From the IMG/VR virus record IMGVR_UViG_3300023179_000041, positions 1 through 64,000 of that record: 64,000 bases of DNA. One strand, given 5' to 3'. Below are positions 12,191-20,842 of this stretch, piece after piece. The stretch is from a virus. The notes beneath the pieces were generated by a model that worked only from the letters and a program-made list of their open reading frames with translations, had not been told where the DNA came from and did not search any database. Every line of letters starts with the position of its first letter. Positions within the stretch are counted from its first letter, which is position 1. Made by a program: the position numbers and the translations under genes.

Positions 12191-12303
12191 TGACGTCACT
12201 CCTCGCCCTTTTGGTTGGCGTTGTTGCGGGGATAGTAATTAGCAAGCGATTCAACCATTGCGCATGTTGCGAATGCGACTGCGAAAATTGTGAAAGGGAT
12301 TAA
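12187..12303 (+). CDS. 38-aa membrane peptide with Cys cluster
   Basis: One membrane helix (residues 4-18, SLLALLVGVVAGIVI) followed by a Cys-rich tail NHCACCECDCENCERD with six cysteines in 11 residues. The ATG overlaps the previous stop, supporting translation. The dense cysteine cluster suggests metal binding at the inner membrane face. No family known. Confidence 0.55.
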   Translation: MMTSLLALLVGVVAGIVISKRFNHCACCECDCENCERD

Positions 12304-12305
12304 TA

Positions 12306-12593
12306 ATGCTTGCAGCAACTGTTGAAGAATTCCTAAACATGGAGTTGGGAATCGGTCTTATTCTGATTGGATATGCATTTGTTGGCGCTTGGGCCTACAA
12401 GCAAAACAAACAAGACCACGCCTCGCTTGGCGCAAAAGTTGACAAAAATACAGATGAACTTAAAGAACTGATTAAAGCCCTCAGTGCAAAGATTGATGAA
12501 GTTCGTCAGGCAATTACTGACCACGAAACAATTTGGCACTCGCCGATAGGGGGGAAGCCACCCAAAAAGCAAAGAGCCGCAAGAAAAAAATAG
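12306..12593 (+). CDS. Membrane protein with coiled-coil, 95 aa
   Basis: One membrane helix at about 13-31 (LGIGLILIGYAFVGAWAYK), then a heptad-rich helix (LGAKVDKNTDELKELIKALS) and a Lys/Arg-rich end. The layout fits a holin-accessory or spanin-like protein closing the envelope cassette. Confidence 0.6.
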   Translation: MLAATVEEFLNMELGIGLILIGYAFVGAWAYKQNKQDHASLGAKVDKNTDELKELIKALSAKIDEVRQAITDHETIWHSPIGGKPPKKQRAARKK

Positions 12594-12626
12594 AATAATT
12601 AATCTCGGCAAAGCAATTTAAATTAG

Positions 12627-12635
12627 TGTTAGGAT
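12627..12635 (+). promoter_or_regulatory. Extended -10, leaderless type
   Basis: TGTTAGGAT ends 7 nt before the ATG at 12643; no -35 is evident. Confidence 0.5.
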
Positions 12636-12642
12636 TTCAGTC

Positions 12643-13425
12643 ATGGACCTTCAAAAACAATACGAAAGCCTTACAGTTAAAGAGCCGATTCCAAGCACCG
12701 CCGACTGGAACGAGTCTGGTTTTGTTGTTAAGAAAAAACTGATGCCGGAAGATTTGATGGTCACATACGAAGATTGTTGGCTTAGGGAAAACGCAGACAG
12801 GCCAAAAGGTTGGCCATATTGCACACCATATAGAGAACATCAAGAAATATTAGAAATTCTTTCCTATAAGGGCATTCACGAAACCATCGAAGAACTTATT
12901 GGGGAACCAGGAGGAGTTCACCTAAATCTCACAGGATGGATTTCAACCACACGAAATTGGCATCAAGACACATATTTAAACCCCCCAGGCGTTGGAGATT
13001 ACTACTGCGCCATTTGGATTGCTCTTGATGACATACACCCAGATTCCGGCCCATTTCAGTTTGTACCAGGTTCCCATATGTGGAGAACAGCAACACGAGA
13101 AAAAATTCTTGCCAAACTCCCAGCGGAAAAACAAAATCACACGTGGCCCAAACATAGCGAAGAACTATTAACAGATGTTTTCGAGCATCAAATACAAATT
13201 CGTCAAGCAGAGGTTGTTACGTACTTGCCAGAGAGGGGAGACGTTCTTTTTTGGCACGGAAGGCTGCTTCATCGCGGCTCTATTCCTAACAATGAATCTT
13301 TAACACGGAAAACGCTTATCGCTCATTATTCTGGAATAAATCACAGAAAAGATATGCCAGCGGCACAAAAATACAAAGACGGTTGGTTTTTCCCAATAGA
13401 CGATTACAGTTCGGGAATGCGATGA
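12643..13425 (+). CDS. PhyH-type Fe(II)/2-oxoglutarate dioxygenase
   Basis: 260 aa, phytanoyl-CoA dioxygenase superfamily. The iron triad is H107-x-D109 (NWHQDTYLN) and H210 (LLHRGS), with an Arg near 222 placed to hold 2-oxoglutarate. FVPGSHMW at 140-147 is typical of the family. Such enzymes hydroxylate or halogenate small molecules or lipids. The natural substrate is unknown. It overlaps the methyltransferase gene by 4 nt, so the pair probably acts together, for example on a cell-surface or small-molecule target. Confidence 0.85.
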   Translation: MDLQKQYESLTVKEPIPSTADWNESGFVVKKKLMPEDLMVTYEDCWLRENADRPKGWPYCTPYREHQEILEILSYKGIHETIEELIGEPGGVHLNLTGWISTTRNWHQDTYLNPPGVGDYYCAIWIALDDIHPDSGPFQFVPGSHMWRTATREKILAKLPAEKQNHTWPKHSEELLTDVFEHQIQIRQAEVVTYLPERGDVLFWHGRLLHRGSIPNNESLTRKTLIAHYSGINHRKDMPAAQKYKDGWFFPIDDYSSGMR

Positions 13426-14000
13426 AATTGCTAAACGCGGGATGTGGAACCCACTACGCATCTGGTTGGGTAAATACAGACGTGTGGAATGATGGACAAA
13501 CGACAAAACCCGATGTTCAAGTAGAAACAGGAAAACCATACCCGTTTGAAGAAAATACTTTTGATGCTGTTTATCTTGGTCATGTTCTTGAACACATTCC
13601 ATGGCCAAAAGTCTTTGAATTTCTTCAGGATATGAAAAGAATTTCTAAGCCAGATGCAAAATTTTTGGTTTGTGGGCCAGACGTTTTTAAAACAATCAAA
13701 CGATGGGCAACTGGCGCTGAGCCTTGGTGGATGATTGAGTCGACAATGGAGCATCAAGACATTAATTCTCAGCCAGAAAGAGAACACTTGTGGTGGGACG
13801 GGGCACATCACCATTGGAACTGTCACCATGAACGCGTAGTGCGGTTACTTCAATTAAGTGGTTTTGCAAACATCCAAGACGTTTGTGAAAATATCCCTAA
13901 AGATGTGCATGGAAAGTCATGGCACCATGAGGGCGTTGTTTGGCCTGTGGTAGGGCACTGGCACTGGCAATTTGCTATTTTTTGCCGAAATAACAAGTAG
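13422..14000 (+). CDS. SAM-dependent methyltransferase
   Basis: 192 aa class I fold. The nucleotide motif is LNAGCGTHYASGWVNTD at residues 3-19, motif II-like FDAVYLGHVLEHIP follows at about 47-60. The VLEHIPWP segment is characteristic of Methyltransf_11-type enzymes that often sit in polysaccharide or small-molecule modification clusters. The C-terminal part is rich in His and Trp. Start ATG overlaps the dioxygenase stop (ATGA). Confidence 0.85.
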   Translation: MKLLNAGCGTHYASGWVNTDVWNDGQTTKPDVQVETGKPYPFEENTFDAVYLGHVLEHIPWPKVFEFLQDMKRISKPDAKFLVCGPDVFKTIKRWATGAEPWWMIESTMEHQDINSQPEREHLWWDGAHHHWNCHHERVVRLLQLSGFANIQDVCENIPKDVHGKSWHHEGVVWPVVGHWHWQFAIFCRNNK

Positions 14001-14029
14001 TTGTTATGGGTCGTTCTGACCCTTATAAT
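14001..14029 (+). promoter_or_regulatory. Strong promoter with palindromic spacer
   Basis: TTGTTA (14001-14006), 17 nt, perfect TATAAT (14024-14029). The spacer contains the dyad GGGTC-GTTCT-GACCC (14008-14022), placed where a regulator could bind between the boxes. The hairpin could also terminate the preceding operon. Confidence 0.75.
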
Positions 14030-14059
14030 TAAAGTAATCAAATTTAAGGAAAAAATTAC

Positions 14060-15238
14060 ATGAAACTTACTTCAATAATTGTATCTGTATTATTTGCAAC
14101 ATCAGTTAGCAGTCAACCATTACAGAACGACAACGGCTGGCGTCCAGCGTGGGGACTTGACCGGATTGACCAGCGCGAGGCAACACTCAATGACACCTAC
14201 AACTATTCGTATGACGGGACCGGAGTCAATGTGTATGTCTTTGATTCGGGAATCAACTCAACCCATGAAGAATTTGCAGGCCGTGTAGAACTTGGCTACA
14301 CAGCAATATCAGACGGTTACGGTGCAGAAGACTGTGCTGGTCACGGCTCTCATACCGCAAGTCTCATCGGTGGAAAAATCTACGGAGTTGCCAAGAATGT
14401 TCGCCTCATCTCCGTGCGCGTGCTGAATTGCAGTAACTCGAACGGGTCAAGCGCAACCCTCTATCCAGCAATTGACTGGATTGTGGAACATCATCAAGCA
14501 GGTGTTCCAGCAGTAGTGAATATGAGTGTTGGGATGTCCAAGTCCGAAGCATTCAACGAAGCAGTGCGCAAATTGATTGCAGATGGGATGATTGTTGTTG
14601 CTGCTGCTGGAAATCAGAACCGCGATGCTTGTCTTTATTCGCCAGCATCGGAAGCAAGCGCTATTTCTGTTGGAGCAATAGATAAGACCGAGTTGCGTGC
14701 TTCGTATTCAAACTATGGAACCTGCGTAGATATTTTTGCACCAGGTTCTGACCTTGTCGGCGCATGGGTCGGCCCGTCAAATACCTATCGTTCAAGCAGC
14801 GGCACTTCAAATGCCGCACCAATTGTCTCCGGCATTGTCGCAACGATGTTGCAAAAAAATCCAAATTTGACCCAAGCAGAAGTTGCTCAAGCACTAACAG
14901 CGACAGCAACTAGCGGGGCACTCTTTAATATCGGCACAGGTAGCCCAAACTTGTTGGCATATTCAGTTCTTGAAGGCGCACCGCCGCAGACCACCACTAC
15001 GACTGTCGCCCCCACCACGACTGTCGCAACCACGACAACCATTCCAGCCCCAACAACGACTGTTGCCCCCACAACAACAGTGGCTCCGGCGACGACAGTT
15101 GCTCAGCCGCAAGTTATCGACCTGCGTTGCTCTAATCCGGCAGAGCGCACACGCATTTACGGCGTGCCCTATGTGTGCGTCAACACCGGCAACTATTTGA
15201 TGTGGATTCCCCAGCGTTATTCGCCAGGGCGCCCATAG
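14060..15238 (+). CDS. Secreted subtilisin-like serine protease
   Basis: 392 aa, peptidase family S8. Signal peptide at residues 1-19; no long propeptide. Catalytic triad Asp 62 (VFDSGI), His 95 (GHGSHTAS) and Ser 250 (SSGTSNAAP), with the oxyanion Asn near 185 (AAAGN). A Thr/Pro/Val linker spans about 311-347 and precedes a small C-terminal domain with two cysteines (356, 373). It is probably exported by the host and either attacks surface proteins or processes phage structures. A secreted subtilase is unusual cargo for a phage. The 3' end overlaps the convergent nuclease gene. Confidence 0.9.
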   Translation: MKLTSIIVSVLFATSVSSQPLQNDNGWRPAWGLDRIDQREATLNDTYNYSYDGTGVNVYVFDSGINSTHEEFAGRVELGYTAISDGYGAEDCAGHGSHTASLIGGKIYGVAKNVRLISVRVLNCSNSNGSSATLYPAIDWIVEHHQAGVPAVVNMSVGMSKSEAFNEAVRKLIADGMIVVAAAGNQNRDACLYSPASEASAISVGAIDKTELRASYSNYGTCVDIFAPGSDLVGAWVGPSNTYRSSSGTSNAAPIVSGIVATMLQKNPNLTQAEVAQALTATATSGALFNIGTGSPNLLAYSVLEGAPPQTTTTTVAPTTTVATTTTIPAPTTTVAPTTTVAPATTVAQPQVIDLRCSNPAERTRIYGVPYVCVNTGNYLMWIPQRYSPGRP

Positions 15239-15765
15239 CGATACTTGTTCTGGCGAGTCAATAGCCAATCAACTAATTCCGAAATTGGGCGTAGCAAGGA
15301 TTTATCAGCGGTAAACCATGTATCGGTAATACCCCTAACCTTGTCCTTGCTTGTGAATTTTCCCCACTTATCAGAAGTGCTTGTCGGCACCACGAGCATG
15401 TGTTTCGTAATTTGACTTACAATTATTACCGCAAGAGGCTTTGGGTTCTTTTTTTGCCATCCATTTACAGTGTCAACAAATGCAGAGTCTTTTGGGTATG
15501 AGTTTGGCGACTGGCTAAAAGAAAGACGACGAGATTTAACCTCAATAAGGCCAGGCATAGTTTCAAACGTGATGTCTTTTTCGTTAGAAAAATCATGCCG
15601 TTGCTCTATTGATTTTCTGATAACCATAGACCCACAGGCTGTATGAATTCCGCAAGATGACAAATATGCGCTTGCATACTGAGCCCATTTGTGACCAGAT
15701 TCAAGTTCTTTAATAAATAAAGAATCGTTTTGTAGCCAAGAATCCATTGATGTTTGTCTATCCAT
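15217..15765 (-). CDS. PD-(D/E)XK-type nuclease candidate
   Basis: 182 aa. The core KDITFETMPGLIEVKSRR (about 64-81 of this form) gives the D-n-EVK pattern of restriction-like nucleases, with a following beta strand (PLAVIIVSQ). Start placed at the ATG at 15765, which overlaps the reductase frame by a few nt; the next ATG (15750) is an alternative. Transcribed with nrdJ on the minus strand. Likely role is DNA processing or degradation of host DNA to feed nucleotide pools. Confidence 0.65.
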   Translation of the reverse strand: MDRQTSMDSWLQNDSLFIKELESGHKWAQYASAYLSSCGIHTACGSMVIRKSIEQRHDFSNEKDITFETMPGLIEVKSRRLSFSQSPNSYPKDSAFVDTVNGWQKKNPKPLAVIIVSQITKHMLVVPTSTSDKWGKFTSKDKVRGITDTWFTADKSLLRPISELVDWLLTRQNKYRYGRPGE

Positions 15766-15767
15766 GA

Positions 15768-17693
15768 CTACTTGATTGGGCAAGCCCCAGTCGCGCAGTT
15801 GTCGAGGTCCAGTTCTCCGTCAAACGAACGCTGTTGGAGTGGAACGGAGAAGTCGATGCTTGCAAGCATCTTTTCATAGTCCTCCTTCGAGCACTCCTCG
15901 TATGGAGGAAGCGGGAAGTTATGGTCGCTGTGGAGCAGGAACGACACTGACTTGACGCCATCGTCGTAGTTCTTCTCCAGCCATTCCTTAATTTCCGGTA
16001 GTTCTTCCTTGCGGTAGTACACCGTCACCGAGACTGCGTTGTCTGCCCAGATGGTTTGCATGGTCTTGACCCACTCCAACTGCTGAACAGCAGTCATCTC
16101 AGTGGCAAGGACTGAGCCCTCCGGCGACATACACGGGAAGTCCACGACATAACGGGTGTGGTCCTCTCGACCGTCAAGGCCGATGTCCCACTGCACCTTG
16201 TAGCCACGCTTGCGGCAGGCGTCCACAAGGGGGTCTGCCGAGCCAAAGCGAACGCGTCGGATGTAGTACTGCGCGTAAGCGGGGTGAATGCCCGGAGTGA
16301 CGCCAGGAAGCAGCGAGAGAGTTCCTGAAGGCTGAACGGTGGTCAAACGCACTGAGGTTGGCCAGCCTTTTTCCTTTGAATACTTCTTGTCAAATGCAGT
16401 GAGGTTCTTATATGTCTCGTCCAGCCACTCAATCTTCTCTGCTGAAACCTGCAAAATCCCGGTCACATTTTGTCCAAGACGTGCGTTCTTCTTGACGATA
16501 TTTGTCGTTTTTTCGTACGGATAGGTGAGGCGAGTGATTTGCTTTTGAACCTTGTAAAGAAGGATTGAGATTTCCTTCAACTGCTCAAGTGATTCAACGT
16601 TTGGAAGATAGATGGTCGCCAGGTTGCAACTCTCTCCGTCAGCAAGGGCAATCTCTGCGCACGGGTTGAACCCCTCAATCGACGGGTCAGGATTTTTTTC
16701 TCCGAGACGACCGACGCTGCGAGCAAGTTTGCGGTTGAGCAAGCCATACGGCTCGCCAGAGCCGTCATAGCCCTTCCAGAGTTCTGGCATGATTTCGTCG
16801 TACGAGTCTGCGTAGATGCTGTTGTTGCTATTCGCGCGCCATGCAGGAACCGTTCCTGTGGACCAGTTCTTGGCACGAAGGAAGAGGACGTCGTCCGGGT
16901 CACCCATCGCAATCTGCGCCGAACGGCGAGACGAGCCTGACACGACGATGCGACCAATGATGTTGCAGATGTCCAGAACGTCGACAGAGCGGAGTTTCTT
17001 TCCGACCCGCCCATCAAGGACCTTGCAAATATCCGCAATTCCATCAATGAGAGCGCCGGGACCAGAAGCGGTGCCGCCAAAAGTCTTGAGCGGTGCACCG
17101 TATTCGCGAATCAAGATTGTCGAGTAACTGAATGACTTGCCAGTCTCAAAATACGACTTGAGCACAGCATGAAGCAGTCTCTTCCATCCGTGTCGCGAGT
17201 CAGGGACGATGATGTCAGCGTCGTTAGAGCGCTCATGGATAATGCTCACCCCAGACTTGACCTTTGGCAAGTCGTGAATCTTTGCGCGCTCAACCGAAAA
17301 GCCAACTCCGCCACCAAGCATCAGGTACTCAAACAACAGTTCAAAATCCTCAATCTTTTCAATGTTGGTGAAGTAGCAGTTGTTTAGCGACGCACCATTG
17401 AATTTTTGAACGAGCGGCGTCCCAAGTTGCCAAAGTGCTCTGCCGGCGAATGAGCAGCGCAAATTGAACATGTGGTCAAAGAGTTTCTCGGCCTCTTCCT
17501 TTGTGTATTCAACGCCGATTTCGTGCGCGCCATTAACCACGCGCTGAAGAGTTTCAGTCCATGTCTCATTATTGCCATCATCCTTCTTCCGACTATACGT
17601 CCTCAAGAAAACGATTTCACCCATGCCATTGAAACCCCAAGGTGCTTGTTTCTGGGAATAGGAGTCCACAAAGGATTGGTCTAGCGTTGTCAT
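15768..17693 (-). CDS. nrdJ: Adenosylcobalamin-dependent ribonucleoside-triphosphate reductase (class II)
   Basis: 641 aa, monomeric RTPR type. Redox cysteines: C106 (LNNCYF), NPCAEI...ESCNL near 341-354 with the radical Cys and catalytic Glu, and the C-terminal pair C633/C638 (NCATGACPIK) that passes electrons from thioredoxin. VQPSGTLSLLPGVTPG is a family signature. It converts NTPs to dNTPs without oxygen and needs B12. GGAAGG precedes the ATG. Opposite orientation to the rest of the DNA module and partner of the downstream nuclease. Confidence 0.95.
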   Translation of the reverse strand: MTTLDQSFVDSYSQKQAPWGFNGMGEIVFLRTYSRKKDDGNNETWTETLQRVVNGAHEIGVEYTKEEAEKLFDHMFNLRCSFAGRALWQLGTPLVQKFNGASLNNCYFTNIEKIEDFELLFEYLMLGGGVGFSVERAKIHDLPKVKSGVSIIHERSNDADIIVPDSRHGWKRLLHAVLKSYFETGKSFSYSTILIREYGAPLKTFGGTASGPGALIDGIADICKVLDGRVGKKLRSVDVLDICNIIGRIVVSGSSRRSAQIAMGDPDDVLFLRAKNWSTGTVPAWRANSNNSIYADSYDEIMPELWKGYDGSGEPYGLLNRKLARSVGRLGEKNPDPSIEGFNPCAEIALADGESCNLATIYLPNVESLEQLKEISILLYKVQKQITRLTYPYEKTTNIVKKNARLGQNVTGILQVSAEKIEWLDETYKNLTAFDKKYSKEKGWPTSVRLTTVQPSGTLSLLPGVTPGIHPAYAQYYIRRVRFGSADPLVDACRKRGYKVQWDIGLDGREDHTRYVVDFPCMSPEGSVLATEMTAVQQLEWVKTMQTIWADNAVSVTVYYRKEELPEIKEWLEKNYDDGVKSVSFLLHSDHNFPLPPYEECSKEDYEKMLASIDFSVPLQQRSFDGELDLDNCATGACPIK

Positions 17694-17776
17694 AAAGTAA
17701 CCTTCCGTATGAGTTTGGTCCGAGTAGGTTAGTGGACAATACGACGCAAAAATCGTCTAAGAAGGGTTTCTGCGAC

Positions 17777-17782
17777 TATGAT
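17777..17782 (+). promoter_or_regulatory. Leaderless-type -10 box
   Basis: TATGAT ends 6 nt before the ATG at 17789. Confidence 0.5.
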
Positions 17783-17788
17783 TTCTTT

Positions 17789-18148
17789 ATGGACATAAAC
17801 AAGTACGACGAAAGCGCATTTATGGATTTTTCTCAATACCAGTTCAGAACTGGACTAACCGCACGTTATCCACAGGACAGGGCTATTGAGTATTTAGTTC
17901 TTGGCCTAGCGTCAGAAGCAGGCGAGGTCGCCGGCAAATATAAGAAAATAATTCGCGATAACGATGGACGGTTCACGAAAGAGAACACGGACGCCCTGCT
18001 AGACGAACTAGGCGATGTTTTGTGGTATTGCTCGGAACTGTCTACTGTCCTCAAAACAAATCTCGCAGAAGTTGCGGCAAGAAATGTAAGAAAACTTGAA
18101 TCGCGCGCCGAGCGAGGGAAGATTGGAGGAAGCGGAGATAGTCGGTAG
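17789..18148 (+). CDS. MazG-like nucleoside triphosphate pyrophosphohydrolase
   Basis: 119 aa. Has the all-alpha NTP-PPase pattern SEAGEVAGKYKKIIRD (about 40-55) and DELGDVLWYCSEL (about 72-84), the Exx(E/D) and ExxD metal sites of MazG. It hydrolyses NTPs to NMPs; in phages it cleans damaged nucleotides or alters alarmone level. Start chosen at ATG 17789 because the TATGAT box lies 6 nt upstream; a GTG at 17732 would add 19 unconserved residues. Confidence 0.85.
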   Translation: MDINKYDESAFMDFSQYQFRTGLTARYPQDRAIEYLVLGLASEAGEVAGKYKKIIRDNDGRFTKENTDALLDELGDVLWYCSELSTVLKTNLAEVAARNVRKLESRAERGKIGGSGDSR

Positions 18149-18151
18149 GCT
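18146..18151 (+). promoter_or_regulatory. Leaderless-type -10 box
   Basis: TAGGCT overlaps the MazG-like stop and ends 6 nt before the ATG at 18158. Chance occurrence is possible. Confidence 0.3.
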
Positions 18152-18157
18152 GAGTAG

Positions 18158-18463
18158 ATGACGGACAAACCAATAGGCATGATTGAAACACTTAATTTGC
18201 TTACTGCGCTGATGCGTACGGTAGAAAACGACAATGAGGTTCAGGTCATAGTGCAGCGGGATTTACTTGAACGAGCATCAGAAATGATTGCTTTTTTGGT
18301 TCAACGAGAAGAGATGTGGAAGTCAATCGCTGAAGACTTTGCGCACTCTGTCACCGTCACACAGGGAGATGGAAAACCTCGCTTCAACGTCGACCTTGAA
18401 AGATTCTTGTCTGCCCAATACCAATATGAGAATGTGCCAAATGACTTACAACCCAAAGTTTGA
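18158..18463 (+). CDS. Hypothetical protein, 101 aa
   Basis: Acidic, predicted helical (MIETLNLLTALMRTVENDNE, LLERASEMIAFLVQREEMW). No recognised domain. It sits between the MazG-like gene and a nuclease, overlapping the latter, so it is likely part of the DNA-metabolism operon. Confidence 0.65.
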   Translation: MTDKPIGMIETLNLLTALMRTVENDNEVQVIVQRDLLERASEMIAFLVQREEMWKSIAEDFAHSVTVTQGDGKPRFNVDLERFLSAQYQYENVPNDLQPKV

Positions 18464-18899
18464 CATCCCGGAAAAGTCTTTTAATTTCTCTGATGATTTG
18501 GCCTTCGGCCACATAGGGGAAGGCTTTGTTAAAACCTTTTATGAGTCAGTGATTCAGGGTTCAGCAGAAGTAAAAACGGACCGGTATCGAAACGGGAGAA
18601 TGGTCGTAGAGACCAATCAAAACCCAAGGCGAGAAACAGACGTCTTTGGGCATCCTGTTTGGAAACAAAGCGGAATCAACGTCACCACAGCAACTTGGTG
18701 GATTTATATTTATTCGCTTAACTCTTCAATGGTTGTTGTGTCTGTTGCGCGACTAAAGAATTATTTGCGCGCGAACAAGGAATTATTCAATGAAACAACA
18801 AAAAGAGTTTTTGCAGAAAGCAGCGACAATCCAGCAAAAGGTTTTCTTTTGGAGCCAGAGAATGTAATGGAGATGCTGTATAGTAAAGAGTACGACTGA
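18432..18899 (+). CDS. PD-(D/E)XK family nuclease
   Basis: 155 aa. The core GSAEVKTDRYRNGRMVVE (about 40-57) and the later WWIYIYSL strand match phage nucleases of the E-V-K-T-D...G...V-E...T-A-x-W-W type that I recognise from DNA-metabolism modules. Likely a resolvase-like or exonuclease activity in recombination. Start at ATG 18432; ATG 18441 is an alternative. Overlaps the previous gene by about 30 nt. Confidence 0.75.
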   Translation: MCQMTYNPKFDIPEKSFNFSDDLAFGHIGEGFVKTFYESVIQGSAEVKTDRYRNGRMVVETNQNPRRETDVFGHPVWKQSGINVTTATWWIYIYSLNSSMVVVSVARLKNYLRANKELFNETTKRVFAESSDNPAKGFLLEPENVMEMLYSKEYD

Positions 18900-18910
18900 T
18901 TGGAGAACCA

Positions 18911-19249
18911 ATGTCAAAAATTTCAGGCTTCGGCTCACTGGGCAACCCAAATGATTCATTCACAATCCAAGGCCATACGCTTGGCGGGCGCGATGGAGCC
19001 GTTTTGGTCCAGCGACCCACTGCAAATGTTAAGCGCGAAGCCGTCGCCGCCCTCGCAAAATATCTTTCAACGAACATCAAATCGATTCGAGACAGTATTG
19101 CGCAGTTGGAAATACTCGCCGAGATGATGGTTGTCGACGAAGAAACAGATTCTGTTTTGCTCGACAAGGACTTCATCAAGGACTTCAAAGATTGCGTTGA
19201 CAACATTAAGGCAAAATACGAAGACACAATAAAGGTGGCTAACCAATAG
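18911..19249 (+). CDS. Hypothetical protein, 112 aa
   Basis: N-terminal Gly/Ser-rich segment (FGSLGNPNDSFTIQGHTLGG), then two predicted long helices with charged faces. A GGAG ribosome site precedes the ATG. No family recognised. Stop overlaps the GTG of the next gene, so it belongs to the recombination/nuclease operon. Confidence 0.65.
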   Translation: MSKISGFGSLGNPNDSFTIQGHTLGGRDGAVLVQRPTANVKREAVAALAKYLSTNIKSIRDSIAQLEILAEMMVVDEETDSVLLDKDFIKDFKDCVDNIKAKYEDTIKVANQ

Positions 19250-19512
19250 TGGCAAAAGCCAAAAGGCTCAAAACAAAATCAACCTCAAAAAGCAAGTTAG
19301 AATCAAAGGCAGAAATAGACCTTGTTGGCGGCAGTTACGACGGCAAAAAATTTGGCGTCGTATTTCCCACACCAAAATACATAGTTCTTGGTCTCGGCAG
19401 GGAGTTGTATCTCCGCCAAGACCCTGATATAGTGATAGACGCAACATACAGGTACACGGACGATTGGGCCACTTATAAGGAGTGGGTCAAAGAACAGGCA
19501 CAGATTAAATAA
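19249..19512 (+). CDS. Hypothetical protein, 87 aa
   Basis: Lys-rich N-terminus (AKAKRLKTKSTSKSKLESK) followed by a compact domain (VGGSYDGKKFGVVFPTPKYI) that looks beta-rich. GTG start overlaps the preceding stop and the stop overlaps the following ATG, giving tight coupling to the nuclease at 19512. May be a DNA-binding accessory protein; unproven. Confidence 0.6.
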   Translation: MAKAKRLKTKSTSKSKLESKAEIDLVGGSYDGKKFGVVFPTPKYIVLGLGRELYLRQDPDIVIDATYRYTDDWATYKEWVKEQAQIK

Positions 19513-20285
19513 TGACTAATCCAAAAATTCAAACAGTTCAAATTAATGGATATCGCTATTACAAGCACCCGAATATCCCATCAGTCAAGGCTCCTTCTGT
19601 CACTTCGGTAATTGACATGCTTCCAGCGCCGTTTCTGCGCGCGTGGAATAGCAAGGTGACTGCGAACGCAGCGGTAGACAACATTGAATACGTGAACGAA
19701 TTACTGATGGCGAATCAGCAAGAAAAAGCGCGCCTTTGGCTGAAGGCTGCACCAGAACGCGAACTCAAGGTCGCTGCTGAAACAGGCGACAGGGTGCACA
19801 AAGCGATTGAAGAACAAATCCTTAATCCTGGCGCACCATACGACGAAGACCTCGAACCATTCATGCGTAACTTCCATTTGTTCTGTACGGAATTTGAACC
19901 AGAGTGGTTACACGTTGAAAAGTCAGTGTTCTCCATTACCCATATGTACGCAGGCTCTTTTGACGCGATAGCGAAGATTCGAGATAAGACGACCCTGATT
20001 GACTTTAAGACTACGCGGTCTGGCATTAGCGCAAAGGTTGCTTTACAGTTGGCTGCCTACTCCCGCGCAGACGTGATGTTTGATGGCGAAATTGAAATAC
20101 CGATGCCCAAGGTAGATGGTGCTGCTGCTCTGTGGCTCAGGCCAGAACAGTGGGGTGTATTCCCGCTCAGGATTGACGACGATATCTTTGAGACCTTTCT
20201 TGCGTTGCGCAGAACATTCGAATGGGAGGCCAGGCAGTCAAAAACTGCTATGTTGTCTCCCATAAGTTACAAGGCAGGGATATGA
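19512..20285 (+). CDS. RecB/Cas4-like PD-(D/E)XK exonuclease
   Basis: 257 aa. Motifs in order: RVHKAIEE (about 93-100, the His motif), GSFDAIAKI (Asp at about 150), LIDFKTT (Asp-x-Lys at about 162) and QLAAYSRADV (about 177-186). This is the PDDEXK_1 arrangement of phage recombination exonucleases. It probably degrades or resects double-stranded ends and works with SSB at 20843. ATG overlaps the preceding stop. Confidence 0.85.
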   Translation: MTNPKIQTVQINGYRYYKHPNIPSVKAPSVTSVIDMLPAPFLRAWNSKVTANAAVDNIEYVNELLMANQQEKARLWLKAAPERELKVAAETGDRVHKAIEEQILNPGAPYDEDLEPFMRNFHLFCTEFEPEWLHVEKSVFSITHMYAGSFDAIAKIRDKTTLIDFKTTRSGISAKVALQLAAYSRADVMFDGEIEIPMPKVDGAAALWLRPEQWGVFPLRIDDDIFETFLALRRTFEWEARQSKTAMLSPISYKAGI

Positions 20286-20818
20286 AAACCATAGAACCCG
20301 AATTGAAGTCGTGGAATCAAGGCGCTAAATGCGTTACAGATGGTGTGGTAAGTATGGCAGAAATCCCATACTTTTCCGACCACTCAACCAGCGAAGCATG
20401 CCACAAGAAAATTGTCACGGAATTTGAGTCAATTGTTGACGGCGTTTTTCACCAGAACCCAAAACTGGATGAAAAAGTTTTGGAGCAAATATTCGTTGGA
20501 TTGTGCACGTATGCCCTAATTGGCTACGCGCAAGAAACAAAGGTTTCCGTCGAAGAGGCGGGAATGCAGGTGCTGCAAACCGTGATTGGTAAGCAGCGCA
20601 TGTATGGACATGGCAACATCGCGCGCTTTGGCGTTCCGGGCCTTGTCATTCGCTTGAATGACAAACTAGAGCGTTTGAAGAATCTTCAAAAGCACGATGG
20701 TCCAGTTCTGTTTGAGCCGTTGCAAGACACATGGTTAGACATTTGCGGGTACTCCGTGATTGCGATTATGTGGCTGAACAATTGGTTCATGCTTGAACTT
20801 GATGCTGAATCCAAATAA
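20282..20818 (+). CDS. Helical protein resembling the DUF1599 group, 178 aa
   Basis: The C-terminal half has K-Q-R-M-Y-G-H-G-N-I-A-R-F-G, then LVIRLNDKLERL and DTWLDICGYSVIAI. This matches my recollection of an all-helical phage domain group (DUF1599, proposed to be associated with nucleotide modification). The assignment is from memory of the motif order, not a search. It overlaps the exonuclease stop by 4 nt. Role in nucleotide or base modification is possible. Confidence 0.5.
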   Translation: MKTIEPELKSWNQGAKCVTDGVVSMAEIPYFSDHSTSEACHKKIVTEFESIVDGVFHQNPKLDEKVLEQIFVGLCTYALIGYAQETKVSVEEAGMQVLQTVIGKQRMYGHGNIARFGVPGLVIRLNDKLERLKNLQKHDGPVLFEPLQDTWLDICGYSVIAIMWLNNWFMLELDAESK

Positions 20819-20842
20819 ACATCAGGTACATAGGAGATAAAT

